A DNA stretch of 64,000 bases from positions 1,284,530-1,348,529 of the forward strand of contig NZ_LNBE01000003.1 of NCBI RefSeq assembly GCF_001445655.1. The letters run 5' to 3'. Below the pieces are notes generated by a model. That model saw nothing but the letters and a program-made list of their open reading frames with translations. It was not told the origin of the DNA and searched no databases. The DNA is from Streptomyces roseifaciens (GTDB lineage Bacteria > Actinomycetota > Actinomycetes > Streptomycetales > Streptomycetaceae). The position numbers were made by a program, and so were the translations under genes. Positions 14,806-23,601 of the stretch are shown here, in pieces. The stretch's first letter is position 1; each line of letters starts with the position of its first letter.

Positions 14806-16476
14806 ATGCCGGTGAAGGTCAGCTACCCGGGCGTCTACATCGACGAGGTCAAGGGCTCCGTACGGACCATCACCGGGGTCCCGACGTCGATCGCCGCCTT
14901 CGTGGGCTGGGCGCCGCGGGGGCCGGTCGACGGGCCGGTGCACATCACCTCGTGGGCCGACTACGAGCAGCAGTTCGGGGGGCTGCACAAGGACAGCGCC
15001 ATGAGTTACGCCGTCGAGCAGTTCTACCGCAACGGTGGGGCAGAGGCGGAGATCGTGCGGGTGGTGCCGAGCCAGGAACCGCTGAGGCTGCCTGTCGGGA
15101 AGAAGAAGTCCGGCAGACCCATGCTGGCGCCCATCGGCCCCGGGGCCTGGGCGAAGAGCCTACGGGCACGTGTGGAGGCGGTGCGGGAAGAGGGGGACGA
15201 GACGAAGACGGTGGAGGGCGTCTACAACCTCACGATCCGTGACATCGCCAGGGACGTGGAGGAGAAGTATCTCAACGTCAGCGTGGATGCGGACAGTCCG
15301 CGTAGCCTGCGCCGGGTCCTGACCGGATCACAGCTCGTCACCTGGGTCGAAGACGGGACCGCGCCCCCGGACATGAACGAGACGGTCGGGGAAGGCAACC
15401 AACTGGGTGACGAGGAGACCCCCGACGAGCCCGACGAGGGGTCTGCCGACGAAGGCGAAGGAGGGGAGCGACCGGCGAGGCCGCCGCGAGCGGGAGGCGA
15501 GGACAAGCGCTTCACGAAGATCGACAACGTCCCTGACGACAAACCTCCCGCCGCTGAGGACTACCTGGGCAGCGAACTCGCGAAGTCGGGTCTCTACCAG
15601 TTGCTCAAGACCGACATCTTCAACATCCTGTGCCTTCCCGATGTCACGGTGAACACGGGGCTGAAGCCCCCTGAGCGCAAGAAACTGCTGACCGAGGCTG
15701 CGGACCTCTGCGTCAAGCGACGGGCCATTCTGCTCGTCGACCCTCCTGACGAATGGACTGCCAAGAACACGGCCGACGACGTTGTCAAAGAGGCCCGGAA
15801 AGAGCTGCCGCTCCGCGGCGACGACGCCCGCAACGCCGCCGTCTACTTCCCCCGCATCCTCGCCTCCGACTCCCGTCGCGACGGCCTCGTGCGGGACTTC
15901 CCGCCCTGTGGGGTCATGGCCGGTGTGATGGCCCGTACCGATGCGCAGCGTGGTGTGTGGAAGGCACCGGCCGGTACCGACGCGTCGCTCAACGGGGTTC
16001 AGGGACTGGAGATGCCGCTGACCGATCTGGAGAACGGCCGGCTCAACCCGCTCGGGGTCAACTGCCTGCGCGAGCTCCCCGCCGTGGGCCCGGTCGCCTG
16101 GGGCGCCCGCACCATGCGCGGGAACGATCAGCTCACCGACGAGTGGAAGTACCTTCCCGTGCGCCGGCTCGCCCTCTTCGTGGAGGAGAGTCTGTTCCGG
16201 GGCACCCAGTGGGTGGTGTTCGAGCCGAACGACGAGCCGCTGTGGGCCTCGATCCGGCTGAACATCGGCGCCTTCATGAACTCCCTCTTCCGCGAGGGGG
16301 CGTTCCAGGGCAGGACGCCGGCCGAGGCGTACCTCGTGAAGTGCGACCGGGAGAACAACCCGCAGAACGACATCGACCGCGGGATCGTCAACATCCAGGT
16401 CGGGTTCGCGCCGCTCAAGCCCGCGGAGTTCGTGATCATCCACATTCAGCAGCTCGCCGGCCAGGTCCAGGTCTAG
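14806..16476 (+). CDS. contractile injection system sheath protein
   Basis: A 556-residue phage-tail-sheath family protein. The N-terminus SYPGVYIDEVKGSVRTITGV and AFVGWAPRGPVDGPVHITSWADYEQQFGG are characteristic of contractile sheaths. The C-terminal core has LNIGAFMNSLFREGAFQG, AEAYLVKCD, and IVNIQVGFAPLKPAEFVIIHIQQLAGQV, the strand that links neighbouring subunits. It forms the helical sleeve whose contraction drives the inner tube through a target membrane. An acidic, probably disordered insert lies at about residues 185-245 (GDEETPDEPDEGSADEGEGG). GGAGAGAAGAGG precedes the ATG. It is the first gene of the 21 kb locus. Confidence 0.93.
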   Translation: MPVKVSYPGVYIDEVKGSVRTITGVPTSIAAFVGWAPRGPVDGPVHITSWADYEQQFGGLHKDSAMSYAVEQFYRNGGAEAEIVRVVPSQEPLRLPVGKKKSGRPMLAPIGPGAWAKSLRARVEAVREEGDETKTVEGVYNLTIRDIARDVEEKYLNVSVDADSPRSLRRVLTGSQLVTWVEDGTAPPDMNETVGEGNQLGDEETPDEPDEGSADEGEGGERPARPPRAGGEDKRFTKIDNVPDDKPPAAEDYLGSELAKSGLYQLLKTDIFNILCLPDVTVNTGLKPPERKKLLTEAADLCVKRRAILLVDPPDEWTAKNTADDVVKEARKELPLRGDDARNAAVYFPRILASDSRRDGLVRDFPPCGVMAGVMARTDAQRGVWKAPAGTDASLNGVQGLEMPLTDLENGRLNPLGVNCLRELPAVGPVAWGARTMRGNDQLTDEWKYLPVRRLALFVEESLFRGTQWVVFEPNDEPLWASIRLNIGAFMNSLFREGAFQGRTPAEAYLVKCDRENNPQNDIDRGIVNIQVGFAPLKPAEFVIIHIQQLAGQVQV

Positions 16477-16522
16477 TTCCAGGCCCGGTTCCAGGTCGCA
16501 GGAGGCAGGAGGAGCGAGGACG

Positions 16523-17047
16523 ATGCCGGAGATCACGCGCCGGGACCCGTACAAGAACTTCCGGTTCCGGGTGAAGTTCGGCGGTGGTACCACGTACATC
16601 GCCGGGATCAGCAAGGTCAGCGGTCTGAAGCGGACCACGGAGGTGGTCAAGCACCGGGACGGCGGTGATCCGGGGACCAGCCGCAAGCTGCCGGGCCGGA
16701 CCGAGTACGAGGCCATCACCCTGGAGCGCGGCTGCACGGCCGACACCGCCTTCGAGGAGTGGGCGAACAAGGTGTGGAGCCTGCGCAAGTCGGCCGGCGG
16801 GCTGGAGACCTCGCTGAAGGACTTCCGCCGCGACCTCATCATCGACGTGTTCGACGAGGCCGGGCAGCAGGTGCTGTCGTACTCCGTCCACGACTGCTGG
16901 GTGTCGGAGTACCAGGCCCTCCCCGACCTCGACGCGAACGCGAACGCCGTCGCCTTCGAGCACATCAAGCTGGAGCACCACGGATGGGTGCGGGAGCCCA
17001 CCACGCCGCCGCAGCTCCCGCAGTTCACCGACACCGCATCGGGGTGA
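16523..17047 (+). CDS. contractile injection system inner tube protein (gp19-like)
   Basis: A 174-residue tail-tube protein of the T4 gp19-like family. It opens RRDPYKNFRFRVKFGGGTTYIAGISKVSGLKR and has KLPGRTEYEAITLERG, FEEWANKVW and the late IKLEHHGWVREP. It stacks as hexameric rings inside the sheath. It lies 46 bp after the sheath gene with GAGGAGCGAGGACG before the ATG. Many injection-system loci encode two or three tube paralogues; only this one is seen here. Confidence 0.92.
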   Translation: MPEITRRDPYKNFRFRVKFGGGTTYIAGISKVSGLKRTTEVVKHRDGGDPGTSRKLPGRTEYEAITLERGCTADTAFEEWANKVWSLRKSAGGLETSLKDFRRDLIIDVFDEAGQQVLSYSVHDCWVSEYQALPDLDANANAVAFEHIKLEHHGWVREPTTPPQLPQFTDTASG

Positions 17048-17051
17048 CGGC

Positions 17052-17783
17052 GTGGTGGCCGAGCTGACCGAGGCACAGCTCCTGTCGGTGTGGGAGTCCG
17101 GGAGCGGGCAGGGCCCGCAGGACCGGGCCCTGCTGCTGGCCAGGACCGCCGCCGGGGACGCGGAGCCCGTCGCCGACCTCACCCTGGCCGCTCTCCACGC
17201 CCTGCTGCTCGGTTTCCGGGAGCGGGCGTTCGGCAGCTCCCTCCCGTGTGCCGCCGACTGCCCGGCGTGCGGGGAACCCCTCGAAGTCGCCGTGGAGACG
17301 GCCGAACTGCGGCCGCCGGCGCCGGCGGCCGTTCCCGGGGCGCGGACGGCGCCGCCCACGGGGAGCTTCCGCGCGGCCGGCCGCGACGTCACGTACCGCG
17401 CCCTGACCCTGCGCGACCTGCTGGCCGTCGCCGGCGCCCGTGGCGGGTGCGACTCCCGCCGGGCCCTGCTGCAGCGCTGCGTCGTCGGCACCAACCCGGA
17501 GGCGGGCTCTCTGCCGGGCCACGTCCTGGAGGAAGTGGCCCGGCGGCTCCCCGGCGTCGATCCGGGAGCGGAGACGACGGTGGCCCTGGAATGTCCCGGG
17601 TGCGGGCACACCTGGTCTGCGGAACTGGACGTCGCCGGGCACCTGTGGGCCGAGATCGAGGGGTACGCGCGCCGCCTGCTGTACGAGGTGCACGCGCTCG
17701 CCCGCGCCTACGGCTGGACGGAGCAGGACGTCCTCGCGGTCAGCCCCGCGCGCCGCCGCTTCTATCTGGAGGCGGCCGGGTGA
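17052..17783 (+). CDS. zinc-ribbon protein of the injection-system locus
   Basis: A 243-residue protein with two CxxC pairs, CPACGEPLEVAVETAEL near residue 75 and CPGCGHTWSAELD near residue 180, which together could bind one zinc. The rest is helical (AQLLSVWESGSGQGPQDRALLLARTA). It is placed between the tube and the Pro-rich gene, starts 5 bp after the tube stop, and overlaps the next gene by GTGA. Similar zinc-binding proteins near baseplate genes resemble T4 gp26-type assembly factors, so a chaperone or baseplate role is plausible. Function is not proven. Confidence 0.7.
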   Translation: MVAELTEAQLLSVWESGSGQGPQDRALLLARTAAGDAEPVADLTLAALHALLLGFRERAFGSSLPCAADCPACGEPLEVAVETAELRPPAPAAVPGARTAPPTGSFRAAGRDVTYRALTLRDLLAVAGARGGCDSRRALLQRCVVGTNPEAGSLPGHVLEEVARRLPGVDPGAETTVALECPGCGHTWSAELDVAGHLWAEIEGYARRLLYEVHALARAYGWTEQDVLAVSPARRRFYLEAAG

Positions 17784-18829
17784 GCGACTTCGTGGACCGT
17801 CTGCTGGGCGCGCCGGGCCCGCGCCTCCGGCCACGGCTTCCGTCGTTGTTCGACCCGGAGCCTCCCCGGCTGCGCGAGCCGGAGACGGAGGGGTCTGCGG
17901 CGGAGGGCGAAGGCCTTGCCGTTCCGGGTGGGCGTGGCGGGCGCGGCGGTAGCGGCTCGGACGGCGGAAACGCCGGCGGGCCCGGCAGTGGACCCGACAG
18001 TGAACCCCGCCGTCCGTCCGCCGCGCCGCCGGCGCCCGGCCTGCCGCCCACCGAGCGCACCTACGAGGCGGACGTCGCACGTACCCGTCCTGCTTCCCGT
18101 GCAACGGCACCGTCCGGGACGCGGCCGGCGGGCCGGCGGTCGTCCGGCACGGGAAGTCCCAAGGCGAAGGCCTCCTCGGGCAGCGCCCCGGACGGTCGGC
18201 TCACGGACGGGAAGCGGGACTCCGACGAGCCCGCCGCACCCGTCTCCGTCCGCCCCCACAGCCTCACCGTCCCCGAAAGCGAACAGCCCCGCCCGTCGGC
18301 GACACCCTCCGTTGCCCCACCCGCCCTACCCGCCTCAGCCGCAACCCCGGCGCCACCTCCCGCCCCACCCCGGTCGGTTGCCGCCCACCCGGCGACGGCC
18401 GTCGGCACCGAATCCCCCACGCCGCGGCACTCGGGGGAGCCCCCCGCCGCACCCCCGCCTCCGCCCCGCCCCCAGGCACCCGCCGCGGCCACGCCTTCTC
18501 CCGCACCCGGCGCCTCGCCGGTTCCTCCCGCGGCCCACCCCGTCCGGCCTGTCCGGTCCCCCGTCCCCCCGGCCATCCCCTTGTCCGTCCGCACCGGGCC
18601 GCCGGAGTCCGTTCCCGCCGGGCGGCCACGCGCGGAACCCGGCCGGACCGGGCTGCGGCAGCCCGCCCCCGGCGCGCGGGACGCCGAGACCGTCGTCCGT
18701 ATCAGCATCGAGCGGCTGGAGGTCCGGGCGGCGTCCCCGGCGTCCCCGGCCGCGCGCCCGCAGGAGGACGCGGGGCACGCCCGGAAGGCCGGCCCCGGCC
18801 TCGACGAATACCTGCGGGGCCGGACATGA
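17780..18829 (+). CDS. Pro/Ala-rich disordered protein with conserved ends
   Basis: A 349-residue protein. The N-terminal 30 residues (SDFVDRLLGAPGPRLRPRLP) and the C-terminal part (VVRISIERLEVRAASP, then GLDEYLRGRT) look like ordered docking motifs. The 250 residues between are low-complexity Pro/Ala/Ser/Arg. It overlaps the gene before (GTGA) and the gene after (ATGA). The short end motifs resemble those of small proteins often next to the cap gene in actinobacterial injection loci. It may tether two components or act as an extended linker; the tape-measure idea is discussed in the findings. Confidence 0.65.
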   Translation: MSDFVDRLLGAPGPRLRPRLPSLFDPEPPRLREPETEGSAAEGEGLAVPGGRGGRGGSGSDGGNAGGPGSGPDSEPRRPSAAPPAPGLPPTERTYEADVARTRPASRATAPSGTRPAGRRSSGTGSPKAKASSGSAPDGRLTDGKRDSDEPAAPVSVRPHSLTVPESEQPRPSATPSVAPPALPASAATPAPPPAPPRSVAAHPATAVGTESPTPRHSGEPPAAPPPPPRPQAPAAATPSPAPGASPVPPAAHPVRPVRSPVPPAIPLSVRTGPPESVPAGRPRAEPGRTGLRQPAPGARDAETVVRISIERLEVRAASPASPAARPQEDAGHARKAGPGLDEYLRGRT

Positions 18830-20028
18830 GCGACTCCGCCGCCGTCGCCGCCGTCACCGACGCCCTGCATCAGGTCCTGAGAAAGGCGCTCACCAACACG
18901 GTCCAGGGGCTCAAGGTCACCTCGACGACGCCGGACGAGGCCGCGTCCGGCCAGCACCAGCCGGCCCTGAACGTGTTCCTGTACCGGATGACGATCGACG
19001 GGTCCTGGCGCAATGCCGATCCGCCCGGGATCCGTCCGGGAGAGACCGGCCGGCCCGCCCTGCCCGTCGTCCTGCACTATCTCCTCACCCCGTACACCGA
19101 CGACGACCCGCACAGCCGGGCCGCCCTGCGGATCCTCGGCGCGGCGATGGCGGCCCTGCACGACCACTGCGTACTGGGGCCGGAGGACTACGACAAGTCG
19201 GCGGAACTCGGCGACGCCCACCTGCAGCCCGAGCCCGTACGGATCACTCCGGCGGACCTGTCCGTCGACGACATGTCCAAGCTGTGGAGCGCCTTCCAGA
19301 GCCAGTACCGGATCTCGGTCGGGTACGAGGCGCGCGTCGTGCTGCTCGACAGCGCGCGGCTCGCCCGTACGCCGCTGCCGGTGGTGCGGCGCGGGGCCGA
19401 GGGGCGGGGGCCCGAGGCCGCCGCGGACCCGGCCGATCCGTCTCCCGCGCTGACCGGCGTGACCCCGGAGGTCGCGGCGGTCGATGACGAACTCGTCCTG
19501 ACCGGCAGCAAGCTGGACGCCGGGACACCGGTCGTCCACCTCACCCACCCGCTGTTCGGCGCCGTCCCCCTGACCACGACCGCGGTGAGCGAGCGCGAGG
19601 TGCGGGCCAAGGTCGGAGGGGACGAGCTGGTGCCCGGACCGTGGTCGGTGGCGGTCGTCCTCACCGGTGACGACGGCACGCGGCAGGTCACGCGGACGCT
19701 CCCGCTGGCGGTCGCCCCGCGCATCACCACGTCCCCCCTGCCGCTGAAGGGACGGCGCGGCTCGGACGGCAAAGTCAAGCTCAAGGTGGACTGCGAACCG
19801 TCGGTCGCGGTCGGCCAGCGGGTCCAGCTGCTGGTCGGGGACCGGCCCGTGACCGTCACGGCCTTCCGGGGGCCGCGCGAGAAGAAGCTGACCTTCTCCT
19901 TCCCGTTCTCCGGGCCCGGCCGCCATGTGCTGCGGCTGCGCGTCGACGGGGTGGACAGCTCCGTCGTCGTGGACGGCGAAGCCACCCCACCGCGTTTCAA
20001 CGACGACCTGGCGGTGGTGGTGACATGA
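18826..20028 (+). CDS. DUF4255/Pvc16-like sheath-cap protein
   Basis: A 400-residue protein. The N-terminal domain (about 1-195: AAVAAVTDALHQVLRKALTN, HQPALNVFLYRMTIDGSWRN, LPVVLHYLLTPYTDDDPHS, LWSAFQSQYRISVGYEARVVLLDS) is the DUF4255 pattern shared with Pvc16-type tail-terminator proteins. The C-terminal half has Ig-like beta segments. It probably caps the tube and sheath at the end away from the baseplate. ATGA overlaps join it to both neighbours. Confidence 0.85.
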   Translation: MSDSAAVAAVTDALHQVLRKALTNTVQGLKVTSTTPDEAASGQHQPALNVFLYRMTIDGSWRNADPPGIRPGETGRPALPVVLHYLLTPYTDDDPHSRAALRILGAAMAALHDHCVLGPEDYDKSAELGDAHLQPEPVRITPADLSVDDMSKLWSAFQSQYRISVGYEARVVLLDSARLARTPLPVVRRGAEGRGPEAAADPADPSPALTGVTPEVAAVDDELVLTGSKLDAGTPVVHLTHPLFGAVPLTTTAVSEREVRAKVGGDELVPGPWSVAVVLTGDDGTRQVTRTLPLAVAPRITTSPLPLKGRRGSDGKVKLKVDCEPSVAVGQRVQLLVGDRPVTVTAFRGPREKKLTFSFPFSGPGRHVLRLRVDGVDSSVVVDGEATPPRFNDDLAVVVT

Positions 20029-22262
20029 CCTCCGTCAAGTCGGACCGCGCCTCCAAGCGCGCCGTCGCCGTCACCCCGGTGGACAGCGCGTCGAAGAGTG
20101 CGTCGAAGAGTGCGTCGAAGGGCGCGCCGGAGACCTGGGACGACGTCAACGAGCGCTATCTGGAGGCCGGGCTCGCGTGGCTGCGGCTCCTGCTGCGCGC
20201 CCGGGCGCAGACGGCCGGGAGCCATCCGGCCGCCGGGAGCCATCCGGCGCCCGGGCGGAACGCGGCCGATGCCCCTCTCGGACCGGACACCGCCGGCGCC
20301 CCGAGCGGCGCAGGGGCGGCGCAGTCTCGCGTCACCGACAAGCAACTCGCCTCGGCCGCCGCGGCCATGGAGCGTGCCGCAGCCGCCGACCCGCCGCCGG
20401 CCCTCGTCTCCCTCGGCGGGCTGCTGGGGCTGTCCGTGTTCGAGCGGCACACCCTCCTGCTGTGCGCCGCCCCGGAGCTGGATCCCGCGTTCGCGGAGCT
20501 GTGCGCGGCCGCTCAGGGCGACCCGGGCCTGCCCTGCGCCACCTTCGCGCTGGCGCTGTCGGTCCTGCCGGAGCCCGCGTGGGACGTGCTCTCCCCGTAC
20601 CGGGGGCTGCGCTACTGGCGCCTCGTCGACGTCGACCGCGCGGCGGGCAGGACGCTGGTGACCAGCCCCCTGCGCGCCGACGAGCGGATCGTCAACCACC
20701 TCAAGGGGCTGGACTACCTCGACGAGCGCCTCGAATCGCTGGTGACCCTCCTGCGGCCCGCACCCGGTGCGGCGCGCTCCGGCCCCTCAGGCTCCGGCAC
20801 TCCGGGCTCCGGCGCCGCGAGCTCCGGCTCCGGTCATCCGGCGGCCGAGGAGATCGTCGGCCACTGGCAGCACGTACCCGCGTGGTCCGGCGGCCGCATG
20901 CCGGTCGTCCAGCTCCTGGGCCCCGACCGGGAGACGAAGCGCGCCGTGGCGGTCGAGGCCGCCGCCGCGGCGGGGTTGCTGCTGTACGGGATGCCGGCCG
21001 GCCTGCTGCCGGGAGCGGCGGCGGAGCTCGACACGGTGGCCCGGCTCTGGCAACGGGAGTCCCGTCTGCTGCCCCTGGCCCTGTGGCTCGACGCCGACAC
21101 CGCCGACGAGGCGTGCGCCGACGGGGACGTACACGCCGGGGGAGAGGCGGCCGGCCGGCTCGGCCGCTTTCTCGACCGTATCGGCGGGCCGTGCCTGGTG
21201 GCGACCAGGGAGACCCGGTCCGATGTGCCGGCCCCGACCGCGGTGGTGGAGGTCGTCCCGCCGCCTGCTGCGGAACGGGCCGCGGCGTGGCGCACGCTGC
21301 TGCCCCCGGCGGATGCGGACCGGCTGGCCGGGCAGTTCGCCCTGGACCTGCCCTCGATCCACGAGATCGGGGCCGCCGCGGGCGGCGACCCGGACGCGGC
21401 CTGGCGGGACTGCCTGGTGCGCACCCGCCCCCGCCTGGGCGGGCTGGCCCAGCGCCTGGAGCCGGGAGCCGGCTGGGACGACATCGTGCTGCCCGCGCAG
21501 GAGGCGGAGCTGCTGCGGCAGATCGCGGCCCAGGTGGCCCAGCGCGACACGGTTTACCGGAACTGGGGCTTCGCGCAGCGGACCGGCCGCGGGCTGGGGA
21601 TCAGCGCGCTGTTCACCGGGCCCAGCGGCACGGGCAAGACCATGGCGGCCGAGGTGCTCGCCCGGCACCTGGGCCTAGACCTGTTCCGGGTGGACCTCTC
21701 CGCGGCGGTCAGCAAGTACATCGGGGAGACGGAGAAGAACCTGCGCCGTCTCTTCGACGCCGCCGAGCCGGGCGGCACCATCCTCTTCTTCGACGAGGCC
21801 GACGCGCTCTTCGGCAAGCGCAGCGAGGTCAAGGACTCCCACGACCGGTACGCCAACATCGAGGTCGGCTACCTGCTGCAGCGCATGGAGTCCTACCGGG
21901 GCCTCGCGATCCTGGCCACCAACCAGCGGCGCGCGCTGGACACGGCGTTCCTGCGGCGGCTGCGCTTCATCGTGCCCTTCGACTTCCCCGGCCCCGCCGA
22001 ACGCCGCCTGATGTGGGAGCGCGCCTTCCCGGACGCGGCGCCCGTCGACGCCCTCGACGCCGGCCGGCTGGCGGAGCTCCCGCTCAGCGGCGGGATGATC
22101 CGTAACATCGCGCTCAACGCGGCCTTCAGCGCCGCCTCGGCGGGCACCCCCATCGGCATGCCCGCCGTCCTGGCCGCCGCCCGTGCCGAACTGCGCAAGG
22201 CCGACATGCCGCTGCCCGCAGCGGACTTCTCCTGGGACGGTCAGCCGGAGGTGACCCCGTGA
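20025..22262 (+). CDS. AAA+ ATPase of the injection system (Pvc15-like)
   Basis: A 745-residue protein with one clear C-terminal AAA+ domain (about 490-735): Walker A GPSGTGKTMAAEVLA, Walker B TILFFDEADALFGKRSEVKD, sensor-type ATNQRRALDTAFLRRLRFIV with Arg finger region. The N-terminal 480 residues are helical and hold a degenerate, probably inactive ATPase-like fold. Pvc15-type ATPases are nearly universal in extracellular injection systems and act in assembly or cargo loading in the cytoplasm. A run of repeated SKSASKSASKG near residue 25 corresponds to a small DNA repeat. Confidence 0.9.
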   Translation: MTSVKSDRASKRAVAVTPVDSASKSASKSASKGAPETWDDVNERYLEAGLAWLRLLLRARAQTAGSHPAAGSHPAPGRNAADAPLGPDTAGAPSGAGAAQSRVTDKQLASAAAAMERAAAADPPPALVSLGGLLGLSVFERHTLLLCAAPELDPAFAELCAAAQGDPGLPCATFALALSVLPEPAWDVLSPYRGLRYWRLVDVDRAAGRTLVTSPLRADERIVNHLKGLDYLDERLESLVTLLRPAPGAARSGPSGSGTPGSGAASSGSGHPAAEEIVGHWQHVPAWSGGRMPVVQLLGPDRETKRAVAVEAAAAAGLLLYGMPAGLLPGAAAELDTVARLWQRESRLLPLALWLDADTADEACADGDVHAGGEAAGRLGRFLDRIGGPCLVATRETRSDVPAPTAVVEVVPPPAAERAAAWRTLLPPADADRLAGQFALDLPSIHEIGAAAGGDPDAAWRDCLVRTRPRLGGLAQRLEPGAGWDDIVLPAQEAELLRQIAAQVAQRDTVYRNWGFAQRTGRGLGISALFTGPSGTGKTMAAEVLARHLGLDLFRVDLSAAVSKYIGETEKNLRRLFDAAEPGGTILFFDEADALFGKRSEVKDSHDRYANIEVGYLLQRMESYRGLAILATNQRRALDTAFLRRLRFIVPFDFPGPAERRLMWERAFPDAAPVDALDAGRLAELPLSGGMIRNIALNAAFSAASAGTPIGMPAVLAAARAELRKADMPLPAADFSWDGQPEVTP

Positions 22263-22612
22263 AGGTCGAACTGTCCATCGAGCGGCTGGTGCTGGAGGGC
22301 GTCCCCGGTCACCGGGCCGCCGCCCTGAGCCGGGCGCTGGAGGCGGAACTCGGCGCCCTGCTCGCCGCCGCGCCGCCCGGCGGGCAGGCGGGGCTCGCGC
22401 ATCTCGCGGACGTCCACCTGTGCCGCGCCACGGCGGCCCCGGTACGTGCCACCGCCGACCCCGCCGCCCTCGGCCGGCGCATCGCCCGCGCCGTTCACGG
22501 AACCCTCGCCACGGCGCGGCCGTTCCGCCGCGATCCCGGCCCCGCCGGGTCCGCGGGCGCGCCCCTGTCCCCTCCGGCGGCCCCGGCCGCGCACCGGGAG
22601 GCGGCCCGATGA
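22259..22612 (+). CDS. small injection-system protein, 117 aa
   Basis: I do not recognise a domain. The first half (KVELSIERLVLEGVPGHRAAALSRALEAELGALLA) is helical, and the second half is Ala/Pro/Arg-rich with LGRRIARAVHGTL. It begins with GTG overlapping the ATPase stop and ends overlapping the next ATG, so it is clearly part of the operon. Small proteins of this kind sit at the same place after the ATPase gene in related loci. Confidence 0.65.
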   Translation: MKVELSIERLVLEGVPGHRAAALSRALEAELGALLAAAPPGGQAGLAHLADVHLCRATAAPVRATADPAALGRRIARAVHGTLATARPFRRDPGPAGSAGAPLSPPAAPAAHREAAR

Positions 22613-23250
22613 CGACCCCCCTCGCCCTGCGCGGCGGATTCGTGTTCCTCGACCCCGAGCAGGGCCGCGTCCTGCGAGTGGCGCCGTTCCAGTACAACCC
22701 CGACACCCTCACCCGCAGCCTGCAGCCGCGCGGTACCGGATCGGGGGGCGGGGACCGGCTGGAGGCGCTGCGGCTCAGCGGCCCGCCGCAGGAGACGTTC
22801 CGGTTCGATGCGGAGTTCGACGCGGCCGACCGGACCGACAAGGGAGGCCGTCCCGACCCGGCGGTCGGCACCGGGCTCTTCGCCGTGCTCTCCGCGCTGG
22901 AGAGCGCCATCAACCCCACGGGGGCGCAACTGCGCGAGAGCGACCGGCTGTCGTCCATGGGAATGATCGAGATCGCCCCGGTGGAGGCGCCGCTGACCGT
23001 CCTCGTGCTCGGCCGGCGCAGGGTCGTACCGGTGCGGATCACGGAGATGTCCGTCGCGGAGGAGGCGTACGACAGCGCCCTCCAGCCCGTGCGGGCCAAA
23101 GTGACCCTCTCCGTGCGCACCCTGACCACCGACGACGTCGGCTTCGACCACCGGGCCGGAGCGCTCTACCTCCGCTACCACCAGGGCAAGGAGAGCTTCG
23201 CGGCCCTCGGCGCGTACGGCTCCGACGCCGTCGGCCTGACCGGGATCTGA
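22609..23250 (+). CDS. tube-baseplate adaptor (CIS-tube domain, Pvc7-like N-terminal part)
   Basis: A 213-residue protein with LRVAPFQYNPDTLTRSLQPR at residues 22-41 (the 'FQYNP' pattern of contractile injection system tube-adaptor domains), FRFDAEFDAADRTDKG and VPVRITEMSVAEEAYDSALQPVRAKVTLSVRTL. In Pvc7-type proteins this domain is followed by LysM in one chain. Here the LysM-like part appears to be the next separate gene. It should connect the inner tube to the spike/hub complex. Confidence 0.75.
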   Translation: MTTPLALRGGFVFLDPEQGRVLRVAPFQYNPDTLTRSLQPRGTGSGGGDRLEALRLSGPPQETFRFDAEFDAADRTDKGGRPDPAVGTGLFAVLSALESAINPTGAQLRESDRLSSMGMIEIAPVEAPLTVLVLGRRRVVPVRITEMSVAEEAYDSALQPVRAKVTLSVRTLTTDDVGFDHRAGALYLRYHQGKESFAALGAYGSDAVGLTGI

Positions 23251-23274
23251 GCGCGGGGAACCGAGGAGACGCCG

Positions 23275-23601
23275 ATGTTCGAGTCCACCAGCCGCTACCG
23301 CGGGCTCCCCACCGCCACCTGGACCGGTCCGGACGGGCGGACCGTCACCTACGTCCGGCGCCGCTTCCCGCCGCACCCCGAGGACCTGGTGACCGTCCGC
23401 GAGGAGGCGGTGGGCGCCGGCGACCGGCTCGACGCGTTCGCCGCGCGGCACCTGGGCGACCCCGAGCAGGACTGGCGGATCGCCGACGCCCACCGGGTGC
23501 TGCGCCCCGACGACCTCACCGCGGTGCCCGGGCGGCGGCTGCGGATCACCCTGCCCGCGGGGGTGCCGGGCACGTACGCGGTGGGGGAAGCCCCGGGATG
23601 A
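23275..23601 (+). CDS. LysM-like/gpX-type baseplate protein
   Basis: A 108-residue protein. It has an N-terminal STSRYRGLPTATWTGPDGRTVTYVRRRF and then LVTVREEAVGAGDRLDAFAARHLGDPEQDWRIADAH, which matches the small tail-X/LysM pattern where a short beta-alpha-alpha-beta unit binds neighbouring subunits or glycan. It ends RLRITLPAG. ATGA overlaps the hub gene that follows. It probably stabilises the baseplate-tube junction. Confidence 0.65.
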   Translation: MFESTSRYRGLPTATWTGPDGRTVTYVRRRFPPHPEDLVTVREEAVGAGDRLDAFAARHLGDPEQDWRIADAHRVLRPDDLTAVPGRRLRITLPAGVPGTYAVGEAPG

